NCBI GenBank assembly: GCA_024103005.1
Contig: JAGFJA010000007.1
Coordinates: forward strand, 310,001-374,000
DNA: 64,000 bases
DNA from: Saprospiraceae bacterium
GTDB taxonomy: Bacteria; Bacteroidota; Bacteroidia; Chitinophagales; Saprospiraceae
Reading direction: 5' to 3'
The translations under genes were made by a program, and so were the position numbers. The notes under the pieces are model-generated. The model did not search any database. It saw only the letters and a list, made by a program, of their open reading frames with translations, and had not been told where the DNA came from. This document shows positions 44,012 to 54,165 of the stretch, one piece after another; position 1 is the stretch's first letter, and the number at the start of each line of letters is the position of its first letter.

Positions 44012-46182
44012 TGAATCCCACTCTAGACAATAAATCCGAAGTATTGCGCAACTCCAACATCGTGCTTGGAGTGTTCAGTATTCTGGCTGTGATTATCATA
44101 GCTCAGGTTATCAATATCGGTGTTGTTAAAGGTGAGCATTATCGTGAATTGGGAAAGAGGCAGAGCGTTAAGGCTATTGCAATTGAGGCAGACAGAGGGA
44201 AAATTATAGCCGATAACGGTGAGCTTCTGGCTACTTCCATGCCTTTTTATGATGTATATTTTGATCCGACTGCATCCAGGCAGTATGTGAATGAAATGAA
44301 GGAAAAAGATCCTCGATTTATGAAGAAGGTGGGCGATATCTTCGCAAAAAATATTGATTCCCTTTCTTATTGCATTTCTAAATATCTAATCCCCAATCTG
44401 ACTCCCATTGAGGTAAAACAATGGCTTGTCAGAAAGCGTAACCAAAATGAGCGATTCCTTTGTCTGGCGAAGGGTATTTCGCATATTAAAATGAAGCAGG
44501 TAAAGGAGTTTCCTTTGTTTAGATTGGGAAGGAATAAATCAGGCATCATTTTTGAAAGAAAATTCAAACGAATCAGACCATATGGAGATCTTGCATTGCG
44601 AACAGTAGGCTATAACAGAGATAATGCTCCGTCTATCGGGCTGGAGGCAGCTTATGATGATGAGCTAAAGGGGGAGGAAGGTAATAGGATGGTTCAATTC
44701 ATTTCCAAGACAAAATATGTTCCAATAAATGACCTGACTGAAATCGAGCCTGAGAATGGGAATGATGTGATGACTACCATCAATGTTCAGATTCAGGATA
44801 TAGCTCAGGAAGCCCTTCAGCAGGCACTTGAATATCATAATGCGGCTTACGGTACAGCTATCGTTATGGAGGTGAAGACAGGAGCTGTAAAGGCAATGGC
44901 GAATCTTAAAAAAGACGGTGATCAGTATCATGAGGCATATAATTATGCTGTAGGGCTGAGTGTTGAGCCCGGTTCGACGTTTAAGTTAGCTTCTGTTATG
45001 GCCATACTTGAAGACCATAAAATGTCATTGGAAAAAGAAATCGATGTCAATTATGGAAAGGCTGTTATCTGTGGACGTGAAATGAAGGATGCAGAGGCTC
45101 ATAGTCACAAAACACTGACTCTGCGCCAGTCTTTTGAGTTGTCTTCAAATGTAGGAATTGCAAAAGCGGTTGTAGATGCATTCGGTAATTCGCGTGAGGA
45201 TATTTTCCGTTTTGTTGACCTGATACGACAGTTTCATCTTGGAGAAATCACAGGAGTGGATATACCCGGAGAGGCAAAGCCATTGATTAAGACACCGTAC
45301 AACTTGAAACAACTGTGGAGCAGGACATCTCTGCCATGGATGGCCCATGGCTATGAAACCAGATTAACCCCACTACAGATGCTAACTTTTTATAATGCAG
45401 TGGCAAATAATGGAAAGATGATGCAGCCCAGGCTGGTATCCGGAATCTGGTCTCATGGTGTTCAAATCAAGAGTTTTCCACCCAGGGTACTCAAAGAAAG
45501 TATTGCAAGCAGTACGACAATACACCAGGCAAGGAGGCTTCTTGAAGGTGTGGTTACCAATGGTACCGCAAAAAAATATAGGAATGAAATGTATTCATTC
45601 GCAGGAAAGACGGGTACGGCTAGTATGGACTATGGTGGAGTGAAGCGTGGCCGGTATCGGGCTTCGTTTATTGGATATTTTCCGGCTGACAATCCGGTAT
45701 ATTCTATATGTGTGATGATAACAGAGCCCAAAGAACATGGATATCATGGCGCAGAGGTAGCTCTTCCGGTTTTCCGGTCTATCGCTGATAAGATCTTGTC
45801 CTTCGATCCTAAATTCTTCAGAACATATACTCCGGGGGATGACGTGACTGCCTTTTCCAATCAACTGCCTTCCGGTGAAATCGGAGTCGGTGGTGATTAC
45901 TTAAGCATTTTCAATCGATTGGATATACCGGTGTACCTAAAAGGGAAGACTACGGATTATGTGGTTACGGACAGGCGTGAATCAGATGTAAACCTGATAC
46001 CGATTGCAAGCAATGAAAATCAGGTTCCTGATGTGAAAGGTATGGGTCTCAGAGATGCTGTTTATGCTCTGGAGGCCACAGGGTTGAAAGTAAATATTGA
46101 AGGGTACGGCAGGGTGTCGTATCAGGATATAGCTCCCGGTACAAAGGTAGCGGGACAGACAGTTTTGATTAAACTACAATAG
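44011..46182 (+). CDS. ftsI: Septal transpeptidase FtsI (PBP3-type, with PASTA domain)
   Basis: Crosslinks septal peptidoglycan. 723 residues. One membrane helix near the N-terminus (about 14-36), dimerisation domain (about 55-220), and a transpeptidase domain with the three active-site motifs: STFK (S322), SSN (378-380) and KTGT (533-536). The last ~65 residues (VPDVKGMGLRDAVYALEATGLKVNIEGYG...) form one PASTA domain, normal in Bacteroidota. ATG 44011 overlaps the ftsL stop. FtsW, its glycosyltransferase partner, is 4.3 kb downstream. Confidence 0.95.
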   Translation: MNPTLDNKSEVLRNSNIVLGVFSILAVIIIAQVINIGVVKGEHYRELGKRQSVKAIAIEADRGKIIADNGELLATSMPFYDVYFDPTASRQYVNEMKEKDPRFMKKVGDIFAKNIDSLSYCISKYLIPNLTPIEVKQWLVRKRNQNERFLCLAKGISHIKMKQVKEFPLFRLGRNKSGIIFERKFKRIRPYGDLALRTVGYNRDNAPSIGLEAAYDDELKGEEGNRMVQFISKTKYVPINDLTEIEPENGNDVMTTINVQIQDIAQEALQQALEYHNAAYGTAIVMEVKTGAVKAMANLKKDGDQYHEAYNYAVGLSVEPGSTFKLASVMAILEDHKMSLEKEIDVNYGKAVICGREMKDAEAHSHKTLTLRQSFELSSNVGIAKAVVDAFGNSREDIFRFVDLIRQFHLGEITGVDIPGEAKPLIKTPYNLKQLWSRTSLPWMAHGYETRLTPLQMLTFYNAVANNGKMMQPRLVSGIWSHGVQIKSFPPRVLKESIASSTTIHQARRLLEGVVTNGTAKKYRNEMYSFAGKTGTASMDYGGVKRGRYRASFIGYFPADNPVYSICVMITEPKEHGYHGAEVALPVFRSIADKILSFDPKFFRTYTPGDDVTAFSNQLPSGEIGVGGDYLSIFNRLDIPVYLKGKTTDYVVTDRRESDVNLIPIASNENQVPDVKGMGLRDAVYALEATGLKVNIEGYGRVSYQDIAPGTKVAGQTVLIKLQ

Positions 46183-46190
46183 TCTGAAAA

Positions 46191-47639
46191 GTGAGATTAG
46201 GAGAGCTATTGAGTCAGGCGGGGCTAAACAAAGCCGGCATACAGTATAATACCGAAGTGACCGGTGTGGCTATTGATAGCCGATTGGTAGTTCCCGGCAG
46301 TGTGTTTATAGCTATCAGAGGTGTAGAGGCCGACGGACACAGGTTTGTACGGATTGCCATTGAAAAAGGTGCTGTGGCAGTAATTTGCCAACAGGAAGTT
46401 GAGTTTTGCGGTGATGCGGAAGTAGTGGTTGTAGAGGATAGTGCGGATGCAGCAGGTAAAATAGCCTCTGCATTCTACGGACATCCGTCACGCAAGCTTC
46501 GATTGGTTGGGGTTACAGGGACCAATGGCAAGACAACAACAGTGACCTTACTTTATCAGCTACTCATGCAGATGGGGATTCAGACCGGTTTAATTTCTAC
46601 TGTCGAAAACAGAATAGGGAAGAGGGTAATGCAGGCGACACATACGACTCCTGACCCCGTTCACCTCAATGCTTTATTAGCAGATATGGTGACAGAAGGT
46701 TGTCAGTTTGCGTTTATGGAAGTCAGTTCGCATGCGGCTCATCAGAAGAGGATCAGTGGTCTTGAGTTTGTCGGTGGAGTATTCACCAATATTACGCATG
46801 ATCATATGGATTATCACAAGACTTTCGATGCTTACATCAGTGCCAAGAAATCATTTTTTGACGGATTGGGGAAAGGGAGTTTTGCCTTAGTAAATGCTGA
46901 TGACCGTAGGGGTGAAGTCATGCTTCAGAATACCGATGCCGATAAATACCGTTACAGCTTGAAAAGGAGTACAGATTTCAAAGGTAAAATCTTTGAAAAT
47001 ACTCTGGAAGGGTTGGAGATGGAAATAGATGGCGTCCATGTTCATCTGAGGCTGACAGGCGAATTCAATGCTTATAATGCCTTGTGTGTCTATGGTGCCG
47101 GAAGATTGCTGGGCTTTGACAAAGAAGCTGTATTAACCGGGCTGAGTGCGCTGCCGGGAGCAAGAGGAAGGTTTGAAACGATCAGGGATGTTGCAAAAAA
47201 TATTCTGTATATCGTGGACTATGCTCATACACCGGATGCACTTGAGAAAGTTCTGGAAACCATCAGTGACATGAAAAGGGGCGGTGGTGTGATTACCGTA
47301 GTGGGCTGCGGTGGACATCGGGATAAGGAGAAACGTCCGGTGATGGGTGAGATTGCAGCAAGATTGAGTCGGGAAGCCATTTTTACGGATGATAATCCCA
47401 GAGATGAAGAGCCGGCTATTATCACACAGGCCATGCTGGAAGGAGTCAAGAAAGAAGATCGGGATAAAGTTCTGATTATAAATGACCGGACTCAGGCAAT
47501 AAGGACGGCTTCCAGACTGGCAAAAAAAGGAGATATTATTCTGGTGGCAGGTAAGGGTCATGAAAACTACCAGGAGATAATGGGGGTGAGACATGAATTG
47601 GATGATCGGAAGATCATTGAAGATATAATAGGTAAATAA
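46191..47639 (+). CDS. murE: UDP-MurNAc-L-Ala-D-Glu:meso-diaminopimelate ligase
   Basis: 482 residues from GTG 46191. Mur ligase with P-loop TGTNGKTTT (K114), FMEVSSHAAHQKR, and the DNPR motif at 401-404 which in MurE recognises meso-diaminopimelate rather than lysine. The cell wall is therefore expected to be of the mDAP type. Adds the third residue of the stem peptide in the cytosol. Followed by an unusual 230-bp gap with a large stem-loop before mraY. Confidence 0.95.
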   Translation: MRLGELLSQAGLNKAGIQYNTEVTGVAIDSRLVVPGSVFIAIRGVEADGHRFVRIAIEKGAVAVICQQEVEFCGDAEVVVVEDSADAAGKIASAFYGHPSRKLRLVGVTGTNGKTTTVTLLYQLLMQMGIQTGLISTVENRIGKRVMQATHTTPDPVHLNALLADMVTEGCQFAFMEVSSHAAHQKRISGLEFVGGVFTNITHDHMDYHKTFDAYISAKKSFFDGLGKGSFALVNADDRRGEVMLQNTDADKYRYSLKRSTDFKGKIFENTLEGLEMEIDGVHVHLRLTGEFNAYNALCVYGAGRLLGFDKEAVLTGLSALPGARGRFETIRDVAKNILYIVDYAHTPDALEKVLETISDMKRGGGVITVVGCGGHRDKEKRPVMGEIAARLSREAIFTDDNPRDEEPAIITQAMLEGVKKEDRDKVLIINDRTQAIRTASRLAKKGDIILVAGKGHENYQEIMGVRHELDDRKIIEDIIGK

Positions 47640-47671
47640 AGGTTTACCGGTAAGATGTAGGTTCTATTTTT

Positions 47672-47767
47672 AAAAGGTTGGAATGGACGGGTAAGGCAGA
47701 TAAGATACTGGCTGACACACTCGGTTCTAGTGCCCGCACAGGCTTTTTTGCTCCCGTCCACCTTTTT
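47672..47767 (+). other. Long stem-loop in the murE-mraY gap
   Basis: TGGACGGG (47684-47691) pairs perfectly with CCCGTCCA (47753-47760), and outside it AAAAGG (47672-47677) with CCTTTT (47761-47766), leaving a 6-nt bulge and a 61-nt loop. The loop ends in GCC-CGCACA-GGC followed by T6, itself terminator-like. It may be an attenuator, processing site or small RNA; nothing known was recognised. Confidence 0.5.
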
Positions 47768-47869
47768 AATGGAAAGAGTCAGTTAGGAAAACAGAAAAAT
47801 TAACCAAAAGAAACCAAAGCAAAATGTATCTGAAAAGGTACATCATCATATTTATTGATAGGAAGTATT

Positions 47870-49129
47870 ATGTTGTATTACTTATTTGAATACTTATATA
47901 AAGATCTGGACATCTCCGGTACTGGAGTTTTTCGGTTCATTACCTTCCGGGCAGGGTTGGCTATTGTGCTTTCTTTGCTGATATCAATTGTGTTTGGAAA
48001 AAGAATTATCAAATCCCTCCGAGATCGCCAGATAGGCGAAACCGTCAGAGATTTGGGATTGGCAGGGCAGAAAGAAAAAGAAGGTACGCCTACCATGGGT
48101 GGTATCATCATTGTCTTGGCGATAGTCATTCCTTGCCTCCTGGTGGCCCGACTTGATAATGTTTATATTATTCTGATGTTTATTTCTACTCTTTGGTTGG
48201 CAGGAATAGGATATATAGACGATTACATCAAGGTAGTGAAGGGTGACAAGGAAGGGCTTAAAGGCGTATTTAAAATAATTGGTCAGGTAGGTCTCGGTTT
48301 ATTTGTTGCAATCGTGATGCTGGTAAGTAATGACGTGGTTATCAGGATGACACCTCAGGAAGCGGCAGAGGGTAATTTTAAAGTATTGAAGACAGTTCTG
48401 GTTGAGAACCCTCATCATGCAGGAACGACCCAAGAGCTGGTATATGCCAAGGCGGCCATTACCAATGTTCCGTTTTTTAAAAACAACCAACTGGATTATG
48501 GTAAGATTTTGGATGTATTTTCATCAAATAGCGAGACCCTGCTATGGATTGTCTTTATTCTTGCAGTGGTCTTTATCATTACTGCGGTCAGTAATGCTGC
48601 CAATATCACAGATGGAATAGACGGGTTGGCCACAGGCGTTTCGGCAACAATAGGTGCAGTATTGGCTGTCTTTGCTTATCTGAGTGGAAACTCGATATTT
48701 GCGGATTACCTGAATATCTTTTTTATCCCGAATAGTGGTGAGCTTGTGATTTTTAGTGCCTGCTTTATTGGAGCTTGCACCGGATTTTTGTGGCATAACT
48801 CATATCCTGCCAGAGTCTTTATGGGTGATACAGGCAGCCTGACCCTTGGAGGGATTATAGCTGTCCTGGCCATTGTGTTGCGCAAGGAGCTTCTTCTGCC
48901 TTTGTTGTGTGGCATCTTTGTCGTAGAGAATTTATCAGTCATCATCCAGCGATATTATTTCAAATATACCAAGAAAAAATACGGAGAAGGTCGACGGGTT
49001 TTCCTGATGTCCCCTATCCATCATCATTTTCAAAAACAGGGCTATCACGAAGCCAAAATTGTGACTCGATTCTGGATAGTTTCCATTATCCTTGCAGTTA
49101 TGACCATTTTAACCCTGAAAATTAGATAA
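47870..49129 (+). CDS. mraY: Phospho-N-acetylmuramoyl-pentapeptide-transferase
   Basis: Makes lipid I from UDP-MurNAc-pentapeptide and undecaprenyl phosphate at the inner membrane. 419 residues from ATG 47870, longer than the ~360 of E. coli as in other Bacteroidota. Extra residues lie between the helices around 170-215 ([17 protein letters not shown]...). About ten membrane helices; catalytic motifs [20 protein letters not shown] and [10 protein letters not shown], and the HHHF motif ([13 protein letters not shown]). Confidence 0.96.
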   Translation: MLYYLFEYLYKDLDISGTGVFRFITFRAGLAIVLSLLISIVFGKRIIKSLRDRQIGETVRDLGLAGQKEKEGTPTMGGIIIVLAIVIPCLLVARLDNVYIILMFISTLWLAGIGYIDDYIKVVKGDKEGLKGVFKIIGQVGLGLFVAIVMLVSNDVVIRMTPQEAAEGNFKVLKTVLVENPHHAGTTQELVYAKAAITNVPFFKNNQLDYGKILDVFSSNSETLLWIVFILAVVFIITAVSNAANITDGIDGLATGVSATIGAVLAVFAYLSGNSIFADYLNIFFIPNSGELVIFSACFIGACTGFLWHNSYPARVFMGDTGSLTLGGIIAVLAIVLRKELLLPLLCGIFVVENLSVIIQRYYFKYTKKKYGEGRRVFLMSPIHHHFQKQGYHEAKIVTRFWIVSIILAVMTILTLKIR

Positions 49130-49134
49130 TTGTC

Positions 49135-50442
49135 ATGAAAGTAGTCATCATAGGAGCTAAAGAAAGTGGAGTAGGGGCAGCCTTGCTTTGTCTGCGTATG
49201 CACTATGAAGTGCTGGTGAGTGACAGTGGTCCCATCGTCAACCCCTTTCGTACCGATCTGGAAAGATCTCATATTCCGTTTGAAGAAAATGGCCATTCCG
49301 GCAATTTCGCAGAACGCTTTGATCTGATGGTGCTAAGCCCGGGCGTACCAACAACTGTGCCCGTTGTAGCGGAATTTATTAAGTCCGGTAAGGAAGTAAT
49401 ATCTGAAATAGAATTTGCCTGGCGACATATTGGCAATGGCAAGGTTATCGGCATTACAGGGACGAATGGTAAGACAACTCTTTCTTCCCTGATATATCAC
49501 GTCCTGGAAGAAATGGATGCAGACGTGACACTGGTCGGAAATATTGGTTTCAGTTTTGCAAAAATGATTTCCACAGCCAGATCTGAGTATTATGTCTGTG
49601 AATTGAGCAGCTTTCAGCTGGAGACAATTGTTAAGTTCAAGCCTCATGTAGCCATCATTACGAATATCACGCCCGATCATCTTGACAGGTATGATCATAG
49701 CATGGCTAAATATGCAGCTGCCAAGTTCAGGATAACCGAAAATCAGACTGAGAAAGATTTATTGGTTCTGAATGCGGATGATGAAGAGACAATGACATTC
49801 TTCAAGGACTATACTACAAGGGCTCAGGTGCATGTTGTCGAAAGTTCGAGAATTACAGAGAATTCATATACCAGCGCATCCGGTAAACACTATGATCTGA
49901 GTGGCAGCCAGTTAAGAGGTCGGCACAATCGGGCAAATATGGCACAGGCGATAGAAGCACTTGAATTTATCGGCATTGGTATCAATAAAATTGAAGAAAA
50001 TATTTCCACTTTTAAAGGTTTGGCACATAGAATGGAGTATGTGGCTACTGTCAAAGGTGTTGATTTTATTAATGACAGCAAGGCGACCAATGTAGATTCT
50101 GTCTGGTATGCTTTGGAAGCAATGACCCGACCTGTGATCTGGATCGCAGGAGGCACGGACAAGGGAAATGACTATGAGGCTATTAAGCCGTTGGTCAGTT
50201 CAAAGGTAAAACATCTGGTTTGTCTTGGATTGGACAATGCCAAGCTGTTGAATTCCTTTGGGGATGTGGTGGATGGCATCGAGGAAGCACGCTCAGCGGA
50301 AGAGGCAGTGAAAAAGGCTCTGGAAGCGGCTACATCAGGGGATGTCGTATTGCTTTCACCTGCGTGCGCAAGTTTCGACCTGTTTAATAATTACGAAGAC
50401 AGGGGCGAAAAATTTAAAAAGGCTATAAGAAAACTATTATAA
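49135..50442 (+). CDS. murD: UDP-MurNAc-L-alanine:D-glutamate ligase
   Basis: 435 residues. N-terminal Rossmann-like UDP-binding domain (VVIIGAKESGVGAALL), central ATPase domain with P-loop GTNGKTT (K113), ELSSFQLE and NITPDHLDRY, and the C-terminal domain with FINDSKATNVDSVWYALE and LLSPACASFDLFNNYEDRGEKF. Adds D-Glu to UDP-MurNAc-L-Ala. Starts 5 bp after mraY. Confidence 0.97.
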   Translation: MKVVIIGAKESGVGAALLCLRMHYEVLVSDSGPIVNPFRTDLERSHIPFEENGHSGNFAERFDLMVLSPGVPTTVPVVAEFIKSGKEVISEIEFAWRHIGNGKVIGITGTNGKTTLSSLIYHVLEEMDADVTLVGNIGFSFAKMISTARSEYYVCELSSFQLETIVKFKPHVAIITNITPDHLDRYDHSMAKYAAAKFRITENQTEKDLLVLNADDEETMTFFKDYTTRAQVHVVESSRITENSYTSASGKHYDLSGSQLRGRHNRANMAQAIEALEFIGIGINKIEENISTFKGLAHRMEYVATVKGVDFINDSKATNVDSVWYALEAMTRPVIWIAGGTDKGNDYEAIKPLVSSKVKHLVCLGLDNAKLLNSFGDVVDGIEEARSAEEAVKKALEAATSGDVVLLSPACASFDLFNNYEDRGEKFKKAIRKLL

Positions 50443-50510
50443 ACAAATTTTGGGCTGAAGATTAAGGTTAGGTATTAAAAATTGGTCTTTAAGAAAACTA
50501 CAACTACAGA

Positions 50511-51692
50511 ATGAAGGCAAAAGAATGGTTAAGCGCGAATTTTAAGGGTGATCCAATCCTTTGGATAACGTTGATATTACTCGCTCTTGGCAGCTTACTT
50601 GCAGTTTATAGTACCACCGGAGGTTATTCACAAATTGGCAAAAGTCATGAGGCCAATAATGAGTACTTTCTTTTCAAACAGTTGGTTTTTCTAATAGTGG
50701 GAGTGGGACTTGCTTATATTGGCCATAGGGTTAATTTTAAGCAGTATTCAACCATCGCTTTACCATTTTTGGTCATTTCATTTATTCTTTTAGTTTTGGT
50801 TCTATTCTTTGGAAATGAAATTAATGGTGCAAAGCGATGGTTGACCGTTCCGTTGGTAGGTTTGTCCATCCAACCGGTGGATATAGCCAAGATGGCGCTG
50901 ATGATATATCTTGCCAAGGTAATCAGTGGATCTCAAACCATGATAAAACAGGATATAGGCGTCTTCTGGATGCTGATTATCCCTACTTTAGTGATTTGTC
51001 TTTTTATTTTACCCAATAACCTGAGTAATGCCGCTTTGTTGTTTGTGACATCTCTGATTGTCATGTTTATCGGCAGGATTCCTATCAAGTATATTTTTTA
51101 TATTCTGGGTGTCGGTATCACCCTCTTTCTTATCGTCTTTATGATAGGGTACAGTATCGGTGAGGGCACAAGAGCACATACGTGGGCAAAGAGGGTAACT
51201 ACCTTTGTAGATGGTAAAGAATCCTTCCAGAATACTCAGGCAAGAATCGCCATTGCCAATGGAAATATTTTTGGGAAGGGCCCCGGAAACAGTTCTCAGC
51301 GCAATTTTGTCCCATATTCTCATGCAGACTTTATTTATTCCATAATCTGTGAGGAATTTGGTCTGTTTGGTGCTGTTGGCATCATGGCAATCTACCTGTT
51401 AATGCTTTATCGGGTTATCAAGATAGTCAAGCGATCGCCGAAGACATTCGGGGCTATGCTTGCCATAGGTCTGTGTATCAATATTGTCATTCAGGCTTAT
51501 GCCAATATCCTTGTAAATGTCGGTCTGATACCGGATACGGGAGTGGCATTGCCAATCATATCCCTGGGAGGTACGAGCTTGATTTTTACTTGTATTTCAT
51601 TCGGTATTATCCTGAGTGTTAGCCGGTATATAGAGACAAGGGAAGAAGCTATCAGTGCACTCAAATTAAAAGAAGAATTGACAACAGGATGA
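50511..51692 (+). CDS. ftsW: Septal peptidoglycan glycosyltransferase FtsW
   Basis: SEDS-family polymerase that works with FtsI at the septum. 393 residues with about ten membrane helices. NGAKRWLTVPLVGLSIQPVDIAKMALMIYLAK is the conserved SEDS region, followed by GPGNSSQRNFVPYSHADFIYSIICEEFGLFG (including the catalytic Asp in HADFI) and ALPIISLGGTSLIFTCISFGIILSVSR. Its stop overlaps the murG start (ATGA). Confidence 0.96.
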   Translation: MKAKEWLSANFKGDPILWITLILLALGSLLAVYSTTGGYSQIGKSHEANNEYFLFKQLVFLIVGVGLAYIGHRVNFKQYSTIALPFLVISFILLVLVLFFGNEINGAKRWLTVPLVGLSIQPVDIAKMALMIYLAKVISGSQTMIKQDIGVFWMLIIPTLVICLFILPNNLSNAALLFVTSLIVMFIGRIPIKYIFYILGVGITLFLIVFMIGYSIGEGTRAHTWAKRVTTFVDGKESFQNTQARIAIANGNIFGKGPGNSSQRNFVPYSHADFIYSIICEEFGLFGAVGIMAIYLLMLYRVIKIVKRSPKTFGAMLAIGLCINIVIQAYANILVNVGLIPDTGVALPIISLGGTSLIFTCISFGIILSVSRYIETREEAISALKLKEELTTG

Positions 51693-52798
51693 GCAGGAGA
51701 GTCATAATCAGCGGAGGAGGTACAGGCGGCCACATTTTCCCGGCAATAGCCATTGCGGATGCATTGACTGCTTTGTTGAAAGATGTGGAAATTCTTTTTG
51801 TCGGTGCTGAAGGCAAAATGGAGATGGAAAGAGTTCCGAAGGCGGGCTATAAAATCCTTGGACTTCCGGTTGCAGGTTTGCAGAGAAAATCCATCTGGAA
51901 AAATATTTTATTTCCGTTAAAATTATTCCGTAGCCTGATGAAGGCAAGGAAAATCGTGAAAGATTTCAATCCGGAAATCGCAGTGGGAGTGGGTGGTTAC
52001 GCCAGTGGACCTGTTTTAAAGGTTGTTGGTTCGAAAAATATCCCGACCGTTATTCAGGAACAAAACAGTTTCCCTGGAATGACCAATAAGATTCTCGCCG
52101 GAAAAGCTTCTGCAATATGTGTTGCGTATGAAGGAATGGAACAGTTTTTTCCGAAAGAAAAAATCATCCTGACAGGCAATCCGGTACGCCAGGATATCAA
52201 TCATATAAGAGACAAGAGAGCTGAAGGACTAAAGTTTTATGGTCTTTCTCCGGACAAAAAAACTATTTTGGTTCTGGGTGGAAGCCTCGGCTCCAGGACA
52301 CTGAATGAAGCTATATCCGGGGCACATCTCTTCATTTCTAAGGCAGATGAAGTCCAGTGGATATGGCAGAGCGGAAGTTTTTACAAAGATCTGTATAAGG
52401 ATGATCCGGTGGCACAACTTCCTAACGTGATCAATTTGTCCTTTATAGAAAGAATGGATCTGGCTTATGCCTGTGCTGATCTGGTTATTGGCAGAGCAGG
52501 AGCATTGACCATTTCAGAAATTTGTGTTGCGGGGCTCCCTTCTATTTTGGTTCCTTCTCCCAATGTAGCAGAAGACCACCAGACTAAAAATGCCATGGCT
52601 CTGGTACACAGGAATGCTGCCCGGCTTATTCCCGATCATGAGGCAGTCGATCATCTTATTGTGGAGAGCCTCCTCCTGATTCGTGATAGTAACCAGCTGG
52701 CCCAATTGGCACTGAATGCTTTGAAATTGGGTCGCCCAAATGCGGCACATGATATCGCTCAAGTCATTGTTCAACTTATAAATCAAGAGAAGCCATGA
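51689..52798 (+). CDS. murG: UDP-GlcNAc:lipid I N-acetylglucosaminyltransferase
   Basis: Converts lipid I to lipid II on the inner face of the membrane. 369 residues, GT-B fold. SGGGTGGHIFPAIAIADAL is the glycine-rich start, VGVGGYASGPVL and EQNSFPGMTNKIL are lipid-side motifs, and LGGSLGSRTLNEAI, GRAGALTISEICVAGLPSILVPSPNVAEDHQTKNA form the UDP-GlcNAc site. Four-base overlaps with ftsW and murC suggest translational coupling. Confidence 0.97.
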   Translation: MSRRVIISGGGTGGHIFPAIAIADALTALLKDVEILFVGAEGKMEMERVPKAGYKILGLPVAGLQRKSIWKNILFPLKLFRSLMKARKIVKDFNPEIAVGVGGYASGPVLKVVGSKNIPTVIQEQNSFPGMTNKILAGKASAICVAYEGMEQFFPKEKIILTGNPVRQDINHIRDKRAEGLKFYGLSPDKKTILVLGGSLGSRTLNEAISGAHLFISKADEVQWIWQSGSFYKDLYKDDPVAQLPNVINLSFIERMDLAYACADLVIGRAGALTISEICVAGLPSILVPSPNVAEDHQTKNAMALVHRNAARLIPDHEAVDHLIVESLLLIRDSNQLAQLALNALKLGRPNAAHDIAQVIVQLINQEKP

Positions 52799-54165
52799 CT
52801 GAGATGAAAGGACTGAAGAACGTATTTTTCCTTGGTATCGGGGGAATTGGTATGAGTGCGCTTGCAAGATATTTTCATAAGCGGGGAGTGCATATATCCG
52901 GTTATGACAGGGTGAGGACACCACTAACTGAAAAACTGGAAGCAGAAGGCATGAAGATTGTATATCGGGATGAGGTAAAGAATATCGATATTCCTGATTT
53001 GGTAGTCTATACCCCAGCCATTCCGTCGGATTCGGTCCTTCGAAAATATTTTAAGGAATCCGGAGTGCCTATGATGAAGCGTTCGCAGGTATTGGGCAAT
53101 ATAAGTGATTCTGAACGGACTATAGCCATTGCCGGAACGCACGGAAAGACGACTACTTCAGCCATGACCACTCATATATTGTACCATTGCGGTGTCAAGG
53201 TTACCGGTTTTGTAGGAGGCATCATGACCAATTATGATTCCAACTATATAGATGACGGTTCGGATTATGTTGTGGTAGAAGCAGATGAGTTTGACCACTC
53301 ATTCCTTACTTTATCCCCATATATCAGTGCCGTACTTAGTATGGATCCGGATCATCTGGACATCTATGGTGCGCGTGAAGAAGTAAAAAAAGGCTTCAAA
53401 GACTTTATTCATAAAACAATACCTGGAGGGACAGTCTATCAATATTACCCGACAATTGCCAATTTTACGCATCAGGAACTTGAATTGTTGCATAAAACTT
53501 ACACTATCTTGACTTTTGGACATCCTGAGTCAGACATTTTTGCAGAAAATATCCGCCAGGATGAATCAGGAGGAGTGATTTTTGATTTTCATTACAAAAC
53601 TCAGCTATTCAAAGGAGTTCAAGTGCATATGCCGGGCATGCATAATGTTTCCAATGCAACTGTGGCAATGTCAATAGCCCTTCAGCTTGGCCTTGAGCCT
53701 TCAAAAGTCATAGAAGCTATAGGTGCATTCAGAGGAATAAAACGACGCTTTGAATTTATCGTAAATAGGCCGGATTGTATTTACATAGATGACTATGCCC
53801 ATCATCCTGAAGAATTAAGAAATGCTATCACTACTGTAAAAAATTTATACCCAGACAATCCAGTTATGGGGATCTTTCAGCCCCATTTGTATTCCAGGAC
53901 AAGAGACTTTGCAGATGAGTTTGCAACTGTACTGGATATGCTCGATAAGCCCGTCTTGCTTGATATCTATCCGGCAAGAGAACTTCCTATCGAAAATGTG
54001 TCCAGTAAGATGATCTTGGATAAAATGTCTAATCCCGAAAAACAATTAATTGCGATGGAAGAGGTATGTGCCTATGTTGCAGGCAATCGGCCGGGTGTCC
54101 TCATTACACTCGGAGCCGGCAATATAGATACACTTGTTCCCCAACTCAAAAAACTTTTGGCATGA
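52795..54165 (+). CDS. murC: UDP-N-acetylmuramate:L-alanine ligase
   Basis: 456 residues. GIGGIGMSALARYFHKRGVHISGYDR is the UDP-binding start, GTHGKTTTSA the P-loop (K118), VVVEADEFDHSFLTLSP and MDPDHLDIYG the metal/substrate motifs, and YIDDYAHHPEELRNAI with GIFQPHLYSRTRDF mark the C-terminal half. Adds L-Ala to UDP-MurNAc. Overlaps murG by four bases and ftsQ by four bases. Confidence 0.97.
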   Translation: MTEMKGLKNVFFLGIGGIGMSALARYFHKRGVHISGYDRVRTPLTEKLEAEGMKIVYRDEVKNIDIPDLVVYTPAIPSDSVLRKYFKESGVPMMKRSQVLGNISDSERTIAIAGTHGKTTTSAMTTHILYHCGVKVTGFVGGIMTNYDSNYIDDGSDYVVVEADEFDHSFLTLSPYISAVLSMDPDHLDIYGAREEVKKGFKDFIHKTIPGGTVYQYYPTIANFTHQELELLHKTYTILTFGHPESDIFAENIRQDESGGVIFDFHYKTQLFKGVQVHMPGMHNVSNATVAMSIALQLGLEPSKVIEAIGAFRGIKRRFEFIVNRPDCIYIDDYAHHPEELRNAITTVKNLYPDNPVMGIFQPHLYSRTRDFADEFATVLDMLDKPVLLDIYPARELPIENVSSKMILDKMSNPEKQLIAMEEVCAYVAGNRPGVLITLGAGNIDTLVPQLKKLLA

